From Talinum fruticosum (Eukaryota > Streptophyta > Magnoliopsida > Caryophyllales > Talinaceae), in NCBI GenBank assembly GCA_021018815.1, contig JAITYX010000005.1, forward strand, positions 10,896,001 through 10,960,000: DNA of 64,000 bases, read 5' to 3'. The translations under genes and the position numbers were made by a program. The notes under the pieces are model-generated. The model saw only the letters and a list, made by a program, of their open reading frames with translations. It did no database searches and had not been told where the DNA came from. Of this stretch, positions 1 to 10,335 are shown piece by piece. The stretch's first letter is position 1. Every line of letters begins with the position of its first letter.

Positions 1-1245
1 TTCCCTTAGACAATTCTTTTCAAAGCTTTCCTAGACGTAAAAGTTCCCTTATCCGATCTAGTACTTCCTAACTCGGATAACCTTTACGAGTTAGGGACAA
101 CCGAGCTAAGTTGACCCTTACAGTTCGATCAAGGACCTTACTCGGAAAGTAAGAAAGAAAGTTTTGTGATTGATTACAAGACTTTACAACTCGGAAAAGT
201 GTTAAGTACACACTTGGAGTTGTAAGATGAAGATTGAGTGAGTGTTATACAGAGTGATATTATTTGATCAATAGGTTCAGCAATCTTCAAGTCTTGTTAA
301 GTGGCTTCTATTTAGAGATGACCAAACAGATTAGCCATTGTGACTATCTTCCGAATAGAAGTCCTCTCGTGACCATTAGTAACGGTTCTTCCGAGCCACT
401 CAAAAAAGATCCATTGAGATGTGAACGTTTTGCAACGGCTCTTGACTCCTTAGAATGTCCCAATCCACTTGTTGTGTCCGAAAAGTAAGGTGGAAACCAC
501 TATTGAGCATAGCGTTGAATATTTCAAGTTTTGGATACGGATAACCCTAACATAGTGTATGGGCCTTGGTCGGAAGTAGAAAAAGCCTTATCTACCGGCG
601 ATTTGACATCTTGAAGCCGATTACTTTTGTAATTCAAAAGTAGGATTACCTCGTTTAGATAACCTACAAAAGTAAATCAATTTTGGTTCTCAAAGTATAA
701 AATACTTTAGTCCAAAATTAGACACGAATACTAATTTAATTAAAATAATTAAGTGCATAATTATCTCGAGTCCTTGAAGAGTAGAAATTTCGAGTCGAAT
801 ATTCATTATACTCAAATTCCATCCGAGTCGATCCGAAGAAAGATCGAGTTAGACAGAGAATACAAGAGTATGAGTACTTGATCAAGATAAAAATAGTTCA
901 AACAAACGATGTTGACTTAGAGAGTTGAATTATAATTCACTTGAACTTAGAATATGAAGTCGGACCTAAGTTTGAAAGTGTTAGTGAGATTGTTTGAACA
1001 TGTGATAAGTCCGAGTGACTCGGAACCATCAGTGTGAATTGATGAGCAAGAGTATGCTTTCGAGTTAGTCAAAAACGAATGAAAATATATGCAATAGTAT
1101 CCGTAACACTCGTAAAAGTTTCTATACCACTCGAAAAGTTTCTAGAGTATTCGAATGACATGTAATCAAAATTTAGGATAAATGAATTTTGTACCGATTC
1201 TTTAGTAGTACTCGGAATGATATACATGCAAAGTCCGAGTCTATA
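1..1245 (-). repeat. copia-1 3' LTR (cut by window start)
   Basis: Closely similar to the LTRs at 9228-10235 and 41502-42925. Its inner edge reads ctata directly before the polypurine complement; other copies have cttca there, the complement of the LTR start TGAAG. Only the part inside the window is seen; the outer TG end is off the left edge. Short reading frames in it (for example 264-488 and 1069-1269) are chance frames. Confidence 0.85.
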
Positions 1246-1260
1246 ATCTCCCCTTTTGAT
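1246..1260 (-). other. polypurine tract of copia-1
   Basis: The plus strand reads atctccccttttgat, so the element strand is a purine run AAAAGGGGAGAT abutting the 3' LTR. It is the expected plus-strand primer for reverse transcription. The same block abuts the LTRs at 24136, 40623 and 42925. Confidence 0.82.
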
Positions 1261-1482
1261 GAAACACATTCCATACTGAGATAGAAACTTTGTTGGTGAG
1301 ACCGTCCCGAGTTTTCATTCCTTCTCAAATAGTACATCGGCGTTTAGAGATAGAATCACGAAATAGCTAAAGTGAATCGGACTGACATTTTATCGAGTTA
1401 TTATGCTAAGATTATGTCGAGCTAAGAATGAAATATCGCATAGAAATGAAGTGATTCGAGCTTAGGGTATTGCTTATATCGA

Positions 1483-1487
<5 letters not shown>

Positions 1488-1536
<49 letters not shown>
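1488..1536. repeat. (AT)n microsatellite
   Basis: Uninterrupted AT dinucleotide run of 49 bases in the 3' untranslated part of copia-1. The other Sirevirus copies have no such run at the equivalent place, so it probably expanded after insertion. Confidence 0.95.
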
Positions 1537-1537
<1 letters not shown>

Positions 1538-1689
1538 CTGAGTTTGAACATCGGAGCAAGATGCACTAAGAAATTGAAACTCAAAAAGAAGCAGGATGGA
1601 CGAAATCGAAACTTCATTCACAAAAACACGTAAAAATATATACAAATAAGGGTGAGAGAAACTCCCCTAAACAAGACAACAAATTTCTA

Positions 1690-1708
1690 GATATTCTCCC
1701 CTTGCCTT
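1690..1708 (-). other. second, upstream polypurine block of copia-1
   Basis: The element strand reads AAAGGCAAGGGGAGAA here, about 440 bases before the LTR-adjacent polypurine tract. Similar blocks lie at 43289-43307 and 35667-35680, and a weaker one at 23797-23812. Repeated polypurine tracts in this region are a known Sirevirus trait; use as a primer is inferred. Confidence 0.5.
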
Positions 1709-1732
1709 TCAATAAAAAAAAGGAAGAATGTA

Positions 1733-3399
1733 TCAAGTAGATACAATTTGTTTGTCTCGGACAAAACAAGAAAAAAAATAGAGAAAAAATTTAGGATGGT
1801 GAGTGGGAGCGATCCGAGTAAAGGTGGATGAACGGGCAGTGCGCCTTCGCTGATATGAGTGAGAAGATGTGGTAGATCTTGGTGGGGGCAGCATCGGGAT
1901 CTCCGGGATGGGCTCGGCTTTGAGTGGTCGACCTAGAACGAGGTCGTCCGGAGGTTCATCCTCTTCGAACTCGATGAAGAGAGGTGCTTGCTCAGAGCTT
2001 GATCGATGCCGACCGACCTTTGTCGGCGAGGTCTTTGACTCACTCGGACTACTGTCTCGAGCTTATTAGTTCCGGTTGGAGGGCGGGAGCACCTTGTCCC
2101 TCGACCGCTTCTTTTCTCGCTCCTTCTTCCTCTTTCTCTTCTTCTTCCTTCTCCTCAAAGGGGCCGCCTCACCGCAGCCTTCCTTTTCTTCTTCTTTTGC
2201 CTCTCCGAAGGAGATTTGGCAAGGCTCGAGGACTCTTCCGATGTGTCCGAGCCGACCGGGTCCAGGGCTGCTTTGGAGCGCCTTTCTTGGAGGAGCTCAA
2301 TCAACTCCTTCGCTCCTTGACCAACGCCTTCATCTCAAGGAGCACGTCTTGCTCGCTTCTCGGATTTGAGACCGAGTAGTCTTTTGGTTTATGGTCATAG
2401 ATCGAAGGATAGTCTTGAATGATCGGAGGGTGCCCTTTATTTTGAGGACACCGAGGAGAGCTTGTCTATCATTGTGGTAGACAAAGCTAGAGTTGCTTGA
2501 GGAGGAGGGCCTGAGGTGGAGGCACCACTAGGTGGACGAGGAGAGAGAGTGGAATCCGAGTCCGAGTCCGAGGCCGAGGAGAAGGTTGCCTCGGTTCGAG
2601 CTATGGACCCGGACACCCGGTTGTATCTCCTAGTATCCATACCCAAGAAGTTCTTTTTCGCCAACTACTATGGCGGATCCGAAACCGTATTAGGATCCGA
2701 GGGGAGAAGAACTTTGAACTGTTTGAAGATAAAAGTGAGAAAAGTCCCAAAAGGAAGAGGGGTGGATTTCTTTGTTTGAGCTCGCACAGTGGTCATCTGT
2801 TCAATGATTGCTTGGGAAGAGGTCCACTTTGTAGCCCTCGAGAATGTTAAAGAGAGCTTTACGAATCTTAGAGTTCGGATTCTCTTTGCTCAAATGCTTG
2901 AGAGAAGAAGGTTCTCATCGAAGGAAAAAAGAAGACGGGCTTAACTTCATCCGAGTCACCGAGAAGTTTTAGCGTGACTCGGGGATTTCTTTGGCGTATT
3001 TCTCAAAGAATTCATCAGCAACCTCGTTGAAAGGAATAGGGTTGCTTGTTGAGGAAAAGAGAGGATACTTTGAATAGAAGGTGGAGGAGAGAGACATTGA
3101 TGGGAATAACGACGTCTTAAACTCTAAAGGTGAGGATACCCTCGGAGCTGGAAAGGTTTGAGTAGAACTCGAAACGAGTTCGGGTAGAGGAACTCGTCGA
3201 AACAGAGGAAATTCTAAACCCTTGTGGTTTTGATATGATTCAACCATGAAAATTTTGTGGTTGGGAAGAATTTGTCGTCCAAAGTCGGATGTTGGGTGAC
3301 AAGAATTTTAGAGGGGTTGGAAGGACCCTCTTGGATTTTAATATGGGGCTTCTTGGTTACGGAACCAAGAAAGTCCAGGTGAGAACCTCTTTTCGGCAT
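1733..3399 (-). pseudogene. copia-1 ORF3, third Sirevirus ORF (degenerate)
   Basis: Starts MPKRGS at 3399 and reads LDDKFFPTTKFSWLNHI within the first 60 residues. A middle part (about 3250-2780) contains FNEVADEFFEKYAKEI. The acidic, proline-rich end (about 1985-1870) contains EEDEPPDDLVLGRP and IPMLPPPRS. The copies at 33979-35579 and 44983-43385 share the same order, so this is a real element gene broken by frameshifts. It lies where env-like ORFs lie in Sireviruses, but I see no signal peptide or clear membrane segment. The shape recalls the plant retrotransposon-associated 'putative plant transposon protein' family; that match is my inference. The stop at 1733 is the first in the C-terminal frame and may overshoot the true end. 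Confidence 0.62.
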
Positions 3400-3654
3400 G
3401 TTTGGAGATTTTTGAGAAGAGAAAAGATGAACTTTGAGAGTGAGAGAGAATAGCGCAAAGAGAAAGAGTGATTAGAGAGTAAAAAGAAATAAGAGAGTAA
3501 AGAGAGTCGAGAGCGATCGGTCCTTACTCGGATGTCTTTCGTTTAGCTTGAGAGAGATGATTTGCTCTTCGAAAATAGTGAACTAGCTCAATATGTAGTA
3601 TGCGAGAGAGTGAGTGAGTAGAGAATAAAGTAGCGAAATGAAGTAAAAGGATGC

Positions 3655-3662
3655 TATTTATA
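3655..3662 (-). promoter_or_regulatory. TATA motif upstream of ORF3 (copia-1)
   Basis: On the element strand the sequence is CTCTATAAATAGCATCC, about 256 bases before the ORF3 start at 3399. The other two ORF3 copies have the same CTATAAATAGCA type motif (33802, 45123). It is not in an LTR, so an internal promoter for ORF3 is possible. Confidence 0.5.
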
Positions 3663-3798
3663 GAGAAAGAGTAATCCTTTAGTATTCGTTTTGACTCAAC
3701 TCTTCAACGGTCGCCTCAAATCGGTGTGGCTGCTTTGCTCTCCAACGGTTAGAATTCCACGGTTTGTCTTCTAACGGCTAGTTCTCTTATTAATACGC

Positions 3799-3818
3799 GA
3801 GAGAGAGAGAGAGAGAGA
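3799..3818. repeat. (GA)n microsatellite
   Basis: About ten GA dinucleotides in the pol-ORF3 spacer. The homologous place in copia-4 (around 45269-45290) has an interrupted purine run, so the repeat is a family feature of variable length. Confidence 0.85.
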
Positions 3819-4064
3819 AAAGAGAGATTTTAAAAGATATTTATGAAATTCTCCACTAATCTAGAGATGATTTCGAAGTTTGATGTCCATTTTTCTCAAA
3901 GCCGAGTCTCACTCAGTAAGATTTCGAGTGACTCGAAAGCGCAAATAAGCGATAACTCATAGCTTAGTATCACTGGATCAACTAAACTAATTGTTATTAA
4001 AGCACAGAAAAGAGATATTTAACACATAATCATGCAAAGTAATCTCACATAGAAAAGCACGCAA

Positions 4065-5949
4065 TCATGCATTAATCATGCCAAGTTCATTCCTAATAAA
4101 GCAAAACCGATCCTCACTAAGTGGCTTAGTATAGATATTAGCTAATTGAAGTTTGGTAAGAATGAATTCAAGTTCAATATCACCTTTATCAGAATTGTCT
4201 CTTAGAAAATGAAATTTGACCTCAATATGCTTTGTCTTTGAGTGCTTGAACTGGATTCTTAGTGATGCCGATTGCACTTTGATTGTCACACTTGATTGGA
4301 ATTGATTTGAATGTTAGTCAAAGATCTCTCAAGTGTTGCTTGATCCATAGAATCCGAGAATAGCATGCTCCAACTGCAATATACTTAGCTTCGGCAGTTG
4401 ATAGAGCTACTGAGTTATGCTTCTTTGAGTGCTAAGATATAAGAGATTGACCGAAACCGGCATGCTCTTGAGGTGCTCTTTCTATCAACTTTGTATCCAG
4501 CATAGACAGCATATGAGTATCGAATGAGAGTCACTTCTTATTCACTTGAGTACCATAAACCTAGATTCCGAGTCCCTGCAAGATATCCGAATTTTCTCTT
4601 CACCGCGAGTGAGATGTGATTCTTTTGGATTAGCTCAAAATCTTACACATAGACATACACTAAACATTATGTCCGGCCTACTGGAAGTAAGATACAATAG
4701 AGATCCAATCATACCTCAATAGAGTTTTTGATGTACTACTTTACCTTTTTCGTTTGAGTCCAGTTTTATCGTTGCATGTTTTGCATCTTGAAGTTATACT
4801 TCTTCGGTAGTTCCTTGCTATACTTTGATTGATGGACATAGATGCCATCTTTGTCTTCCTTGATTTGTAGACCAAGGAATAAATTGAGTTCTCCCATCAT
4901 GCTCATTTGGAATTCCTGTCTCATTAACTTAGAAAAATCTCGACAGAGATTCTCATTAGTAGCTCCAAATATTATATCATCAACATAGATGCGTGCAATA
5001 AGAAAGTCTTTCCCCTTGGTTTTTATAAAAAGAATCTTGTCAATCCGACCACTTCTAAAATCATTTTCAACCAAGAAATTGCTCAGTCTTTCATACCAAG
5101 CTCTAGGAGCTTGTTTAAGACCATAAAGAGCTTTTTGCAACATAAAAACATGATTTGGAAATTTTGAGTTTTCAAATCCAGGGGTTGCTCAACATAGACT
5201 TCCTCTTCAATGAAACCATTAAGGAAAGCACATTTAACATCCATTTGATATAATTTGATGTTCATGCTTGATGCAAATGCCAATAGGATTCTAATAGCTT
5301 CAATCCTAGCCACTAGTGCAAAGGTTTGCCCACGAGCAATCCCTTTTTCTTGATTGTAACCTTGAATGTAAGGGCTCGCTTTGACCGTTAAGAGTAGGTA
5401 AGTGGGTAACCCCTTCCCTGTCTTTTTCTATCTCGTCGTATCACATTCTCATTACTGTTACGTGATATTTGAGAATCTCCGTCAATACCTCGGTGTAGGT
5501 CCGGGATAATCTTTTGTTCCATAGTCCCGGGCTATTTACAACTAGCCAATTAAGAATTCTCGGATGTACTAGCGAGTGCATCAAAGATGCAGATCATCCA
5601 TAGTCCTGGGGCTATTTACCACAAGTCTAGCCTTATTTATGACTACCAACCCACCTTCATCCAATTTGTTCTTGAAAACCCATTTGGTTCCTATGATCGG
5701 GTGGTCGAAAGTCATTTGGTTAGAGACCGAGGCTTGGTTTCTTTCAAATGGATTAACTTCCTCTTGCGTAGCCTTTACCTATTCAGGTTTATTAAGGGCT
5801 TCTAGTGCATTTATGGGTTCGATTAATGATATGAATGCGGTGAATGCACATTGATTTTGTAGAGAGGAACGAGTTCTTACCCCATTGTTGATGTCGGACA
5901 GGATATTTTCGAGTGGGTGGCTTGATGCATATTTGCCAAATTGTTAGGT
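4065..5949 (-). pseudogene. copia-1 reverse transcriptase and RNase H
   Basis: RT is seen on the minus strand as QMDVKCAFLNG (about 5250-5215), KALYGLKQAPRAWYERL (about 5137-5087) and the catalytic YVDD at 4977-4988, followed by FLGLQIKEDKDGIYVHQSKY. RNase H follows in broken frames, and pol ends at 4065 with IRNELGMINA, the same ending as in copia-2. The enzyme would copy the element RNA into DNA and remove the RNA strand in the particle. Frameshifts and an unrelated insertion of about 255 bases (5365-5619) break it. The shared end and order with copia-2 and copia-4 make the call firm although no frame is intact. Confidence 0.85.
5365..5619. repeat. unclassified insertion inside copia-1 RT
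   Basis: Copia-4 runs straight from the codons near 46795 into the next RT block, but copia-1 has about 255 extra bases between the equivalent points. The insert begins near tgtaagggctcgc and ends near ggggctatttac. It contains a direct repeat, ccatagtcccgggctattta (5519-5538) against ccatagtcctggggctattt (5598-5617). No terminal inverted repeat or target duplication is convincing, and the family is unknown. Confidence 0.5.
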
Positions 5950-7445
5950 TAAATTGGTTGATCCTCAATGGTCTCGATCCGATTAAGCTTGCTTATCCGA
6001 TTGACCCTTAGAATTCTAAGATGGCTCTTGAGTCGGTTCATTCCGAGTCATGGTGTTCCGAGTTGCCTCATTCCGAGTGACGTTTCCTTGACTATTTCGG
6101 GCTCATCTTCGAGTACGATCATCATCTCAACCGAGTTTCGAGATCTAAGAATGTTGACTCACTTGGTTTTCCCTAATCAATCTCATCAAAAACAACGTGG
6201 ATACTTTCTTCCACTTTGTTAGTTTTTTTATTGAAAATGCGATATGCTTTTCTATGAGATGAATAACTAAGAAAAATACCTTCATCCGACCAAGCATCAA
6301 ACCTGGTCAGGTGATCCTTACCATTGTTGTGAACATAGGACCTACATCCAAAGGGTTTGAAGTATGAAATGTTGGGTTTCTTCCCTTTGTAGAGCTCATA
6401 TGGAGTTTTCTTTAGGATGGGTCCGATAAGGCATCTGTTCAAACTATAGTTAGTCTGTGTTGATCGCCTCGGCCTGAAATAGTAAGGTAGATCATGTTCA
6501 ATCATAATTGTCCTTCCTATTTCTTCAAGAGTTCGGTTCCTTCTCTCCACTACTCCATTTTGTTGAGGAGTTCTTGCTGCTGAGAAGTTGTGAGAGATAC
6601 CATTCTTATCACGGAACTCTGCAAATTTTGAGTAATTGAACTCTCTTCTATGGTCGATACGAATTCTTTTGATATGAGTTTGAGACTCAACTTAAATTTT
6701 ATTACGGAGCTTGCTCGAACTCTTTGAAAGCTTTATTTTTGTGCTTAAGAAAACAAACCCTGGTAAATCGTAAGTAGTCATCAACAATCACAAGCACATA
6801 TGATTTACCTCCGAGACTCTTGACAGGGATTTCACTACATAAGTCCATATGCAACAATTCAAGCACTTTGGATGTGGAAACAGCTTTGAGAGATATGAAA
6901 GATGATTAGACTTGTTTCCCTTTTGTGCATGCTTCACAAATTTTATCTTTCTTAAATGCACAGTTAGGCAATCCTTTGACTAAACCATGAGATGCAAGCT
7001 TCTTAATGGTGTGCATGCTAACATGACCTAGTCTACGATGCCATGTCCAAGAATCATCATGTAGAGATACTTTTGAATAAGATAAATTATGACTTAGGTC
7101 GAGAGAGGAATAGTGTAAGTATTACCTGATCTCTTACTTGAGAGCTTAGTCTCCTTAGTAGTTTCATCGAAATATAACAGTTGGTTTGAGTGAATCTTAC
7201 ATCTTGACCTTTGTCATACAATTGAGAGATGCTAAGTAGATTGTACTTCAATCGCTTGACAAGGTAGATCGAGCTAACAAAATTGTCTTCTTTTCCAATC
7301 TTGCCTATCCCAATTATCTTGCCCTTGCTATCGTCCCCAAAAGTGACTTTGCCTCCTTTGTAATCTTCTAACTCGGAAAAGAGTCTTCGGTCTCCGACAT
7401 ATGGCGTGAGCATCCACTGTCTAGGTACCAATGTGCTTTTATCCT
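5950..7445 (-). pseudogene. copia-1 protease end and integrase
   Basis: From 7440 downwards the frames read GGKVTFGDDSKGKIIGIG and LKYNLLSISQLYDKGQ (protease end and GAG-pre-integrase region). Then come RRLGHVSMHTIKKLASHGL with CEAC, the His-His-Cys-Cys finger (about 7060-6930). LLHMDLCSEIPV carries the first catalytic Asp and IVDDYLRFT follows. The region 6550-6173 reads MERRNRTLEEIGRT, with the catalytic Glu region, to HVVFDEID. Integrase inserts the DNA copy into the host genome. The order protease, integrase, RT proves the copia superfamily. Stops and shifts occur throughout. Confidence 0.85.
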
Positions 7446-9166
7446 TTCTCGACCTACCTGCAAGTCAAAAACAAACTAACCCTTCTCACTTCCTCTAGCG
7501 AACCTAGTAACTCCCCTACCGTGGTTTTTTCTAAGGAAGAAGACTCTTAGGAACCCAAATTTGAATGACTTTGGGTTTGGTCCGATTCTAAATCTTCCCT
7601 TTGAGAACCGAGTCTGTGTCTCTTTCTCTTGAAAGTCTGTTCTTTTATGAACCAGGTGCGAAGGTTTTCTCCTGTAATTTGGTTTGGGCTCAGTCCTTTT
7701 TTATTCTTATGAATGGGACCGTGCTCAGCCTTCCCGAACTTCACGGTTCGGAATCATTTTTGAAAAGCTCGAGTAGGAGTTAGATTCCTCCTCCTTGTTA
7801 AAACCAAGTCCTTCTTTTCTAAAGGAGACACATTGAGAGCCTAAGAGCATGTCAAGGTTTTTCCGACCTTGAGTAAACTTCAAAACAAGTTCCCGAGACT
7901 CAGTGAGCTTTCAAAGTATAAATATATTTGGCTCGATCAAGTTGTTCTTTAAATTGAGAGGAATCGAATTGGACTTCTCTTCCAAAGTATAAATATATTT
8001 GGCTAAATCAACTTTGGAGAACTTGAGGAAATATTCAATTACCTCTTGAGGATTCGTTTCTTCATTGTCCGAGTGATCGAGTTTGACTCGGATTCAGCTT
8101 CGAGTCTAATAGTGCCATCGGACACTTTGAGTCACCTCAGTCTTCATCTTCTTCGGATGAGTCTTCAACACTCAATGTTGCCATCATAACCTTCTTCTTG
8201 TTTATGTCCCTTTTTCTTCTTGGACAGCTTTTGACTATATGACCTTTGCTGCCACATTCAAAGCAGACCAAAGTTCTTAGTTAAAGATGATTTTAAAGGA
8301 GAAGAATGTTTACCTTTTCTATCCTTCTTATCTTTCTTGTAGAACTCTTCTCTTGGCCTTTTCTCCCATCTCTTGTGCTTTATCATTCTTTTGAAGCCTC
8401 GAGCGATAAGTGCCATGGGATCTTCTTCTAAGTCCGAAGAGCTCGGATTTTCTTCTCTGCTTTCGAGGCCTTCAGGGCAATATTCTTTTTAGTGCTCGAC
8501 CTCGGCATCCTCCTCTTCCGGATGGATCTCATGGGCGAGTAGCTTCCTAATGAGGTCGTCCGGCTTTAATAGAGAGAGGTTCCGAGCTTCCTTGATGGCG
8601 GTTACTTTTGAACCTCATCTTCTCTTGGGTAGGCTACTTAGAATTTTTCTACACATTTCCTCATGGGAAATCTTTCTACCGAGAGATTTGAGATTGTTAG
8701 TAAGCTTAGTAAAGCGGATGAACATCTTAGTGATGTTTTCCTCCGGCTCCATCTTGAACAACTCGTATTTGTGAAGATATTGGCTTATCTTCGCTTGTCC
8801 GACTTGGCTGGTGCCTTCATAAGTGTTGACAAGAGTGTCCCACACTTCTTTTGTTGTGTCACAAGTTGACACTCGTTGTATTCTTATGAGCTGATGGCGC
8901 ACATCGGAATGTTCATTGTTTTAAAGTTCTTTCGAACTTTTCCGCCTCTTCAGTGGTGTACTCGATCTTTGCTTTAGGCACGAGTCTTGTTACATCCATC
9001 TTCATTGGAATGTAATTGCCTTCTTGTATGATGTTCTATACATCTTCATCGTGATCCAATAGAAAGCATTCCATGAGCTTTTTCCAATGTACGAAATTTG
9101 ATCTTTTAAACTTTGGTGGTCTACTAGAAGCTCTTCCTTCATAGAACTCTCCATTGTTTAGAGCCA
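7446..9166 (-). pseudogene. copia-1 gag with zinc knuckle
   Basis: The start is an ATG at 9166 (MALNNGEF), 48 bases after the PBS, matching the MARN starts at 19463 and 22981. Block 8902-8615 reads EVWDTLVNTYEGTSQV and LGRKISHEEMCRKI, the retrotransposon gag core. At about 8270-8215 a CCHC knuckle, CFECGSKGHIVKSC, is intact (Cys-2-Cys-4-His-4-Cys). An acidic Ser/Glu/Asp stretch follows, as in other Sirevirus gags. Gag builds the virus-like particle and packages element RNA. Frameshifts break it, and the gag-protease border is not sharp. Confidence 0.83.
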
Positions 9167-9213
9167 TTTGATCTTTAAACCTTTGGATGGTTAGATCCTT
9201 TCTGAAAGGCTAG

Positions 9214-9225
9214 GCTTTGATACCA
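9214..9225 (-). other. primer binding site of copia-1 (initiator-Met tRNA type)
   Basis: The element strand reads TGGTATCAAAGC, one base from the usual TGGTATCAGAGC. It lies 2 bases from the LTR end at 9228. Copies at 19406 and 22923 are at the same spacing. Confidence 0.85.
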
Positions 9226-9227
9226 AT

Positions 9228-10235
9228 TGAACGTTTGCTCTTGGAGAGTCTTAGTCATCCAAGAGGGGGTGAATAAGGTGATGAGGAAATTTACAACAAT
9301 CGATGGAGGATTAAAGTTTAAAACAAACTTTGAATCATGTCTAAGTCTAGATTGCACTCGAAAAGTGTGAACTCGAATTACGTGGAAACCCTCCCGGGGC
9401 GAAAGCCACGGCCGGTGTTGAATTACGTGGAAATTTACAACAATCGATGGAGGATTAAAGTAAGGTGGAAACCACCGTTGAGCTTAGTGTTGAATATTTC
9501 GAGTTTTGAAACAGACAACCCCGACACGTTGTCCGGGCCTTGGTCGAAGTAGAAAAAGCCTTGTCTGCTGGCAATTTGACATCTTACAACCGGTTACTTT
9601 TGTAATTCAAAAGTAAGATAACCTCGTTTGAATAACCTACAAAAGTAAATAAATTTTAGCTCTTATATAAAATACTTTGGTCCAAGATTAGACACGAATA
9701 ATAATTTAATTAAGATAATTAAGTGCATAATTATCCGGGTTCTTGAAGTGTTGAAATTTCTGAGTTTAATATTCATTATACTCAAATTCCATCTGAGTCG
9801 ATCCGAAGAAAGATCAAGTTAGACAGAGAATATCGGAATATGAGTACTTGATCAAGATAAAAATAGTTCAAACAAACCATGCTAACTTAGATAGTTGAAT
9901 TAATGCCGTAATTCACTTGAACTTAGAATATCAAGTCGGACATAAGTTTGAAAGTGTTAGTGAGATTGTTTGAACATGCGACAAGTCCGAGTGTTGTCCG
10001 AGTGACTCGGAACCATCAGCGTGAATTGATGAGCAAGAGTATGCTTTCTAAGTCGAGTAAGAAACGAATGAAAATATATCCAATAGTATTTGTAATACCC
10101 GTAAAAGTTTCTATACCATTCAAAACAATTTCTAGAGTACTCGAATGACTTGTAACCAAAATTTAGGATAGATGAAGTTTGTACCGATTCTTTGGTAGTA
10201 CTCGGAATGATATACATGCAAAGTCCGAGTCTTCG
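9228..10235 (-). repeat. copia-1 5' LTR (internally deleted)
   Basis: Starts tgaacgtttgctc, the complement of the usual LTR end, and ends cttcg at 10235, equivalent to the edge at 1245. From about 9460 to 10235 it is closely parallel to 1-1245, but the U5/R side is shortened and rearranged: a 30-base block is present twice (9288-9317 and 9432-9461). At about 1.0 kb it is shorter than the 1.42-1.48 kb of intact family LTRs. Confidence 0.82.
9288..9461. repeat. short direct duplication inside an LTR
   Basis: A block that begins aaatttacaacaatcgatgg occurs at about 9288 and again at about 9432, each time following sequence near gaattacgtggaaa in the second copy. The block between holds the conserved cccTCCCGGGG end. 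This marks a deletion-duplication at the LTR breakpoint. Confidence 0.8.
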
Positions 10236-10335
10236 AGTTAGATTACGATGAAAACCTAGATAATGATTTCTATAAAGCTTAGAATGTGTTAGAATCAAAA
10301 CCCAAGAGAGATAGAAAGTTATACTTGAGTCTTCA
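10236..10335 (-). repeat. detached Sirevirus LTR terminus
   Basis: Read on the minus strand from 10335 it is TGAAGACTCAAGTATAAC and continues like the start of the LTRs at 40623 and 17973. It therefore repeats an LTR start just outside the copia-1 5' LTR. It is either a remnant of an older LTR or a variant longer LTR end of copia-1. Confidence 0.6.

Larger units (their letters stand above)
3400..4064 (-). other. pol-ORF3 spacer of copia-1
   Basis: No coding sequence is seen. It holds the TATA motif at 3655-3662, a (GA)n run at 3799-3818 and a purine-rich leader (about 3410-3530 on the plus strand) before ORF3. The spacers at 33404-33978 and 44984-45504 correspond to it. Confidence 0.6.
1..10235 (-). 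mobile_element. copia-1: Ty1/copia retrotransposon, Sirevirus type, nearly full length
   Basis: Minus-strand element whose 3' LTR is cut by the window edge and whose 5' LTR ends near 10235. In element order it holds 5' LTR (10235-9228), initiator-Met-type PBS, gag, protease, integrase, RT, RNase H, a third ORF, a polypurine tract and the 3' LTR. The integrase-before-RT order marks Ty1/copia; the extra ORF after pol and two purine blocks near the 3' end are known for Sireviruses. Many stops and frameshifts make it non-autonomous. The right flank is gypsy A, into which it probably inserted. Confidence 0.88.

Noticed and set aside
264..488. Small frame in the first LTR
   Set aside because: LTR sequence, not conserved as a frame in other copies.
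1412..1645. Minus-strand frame with a run of Ile-Tyr repeats
   Set aside because: It is only the translated (AT)n microsatellite; nothing else supports a gene.
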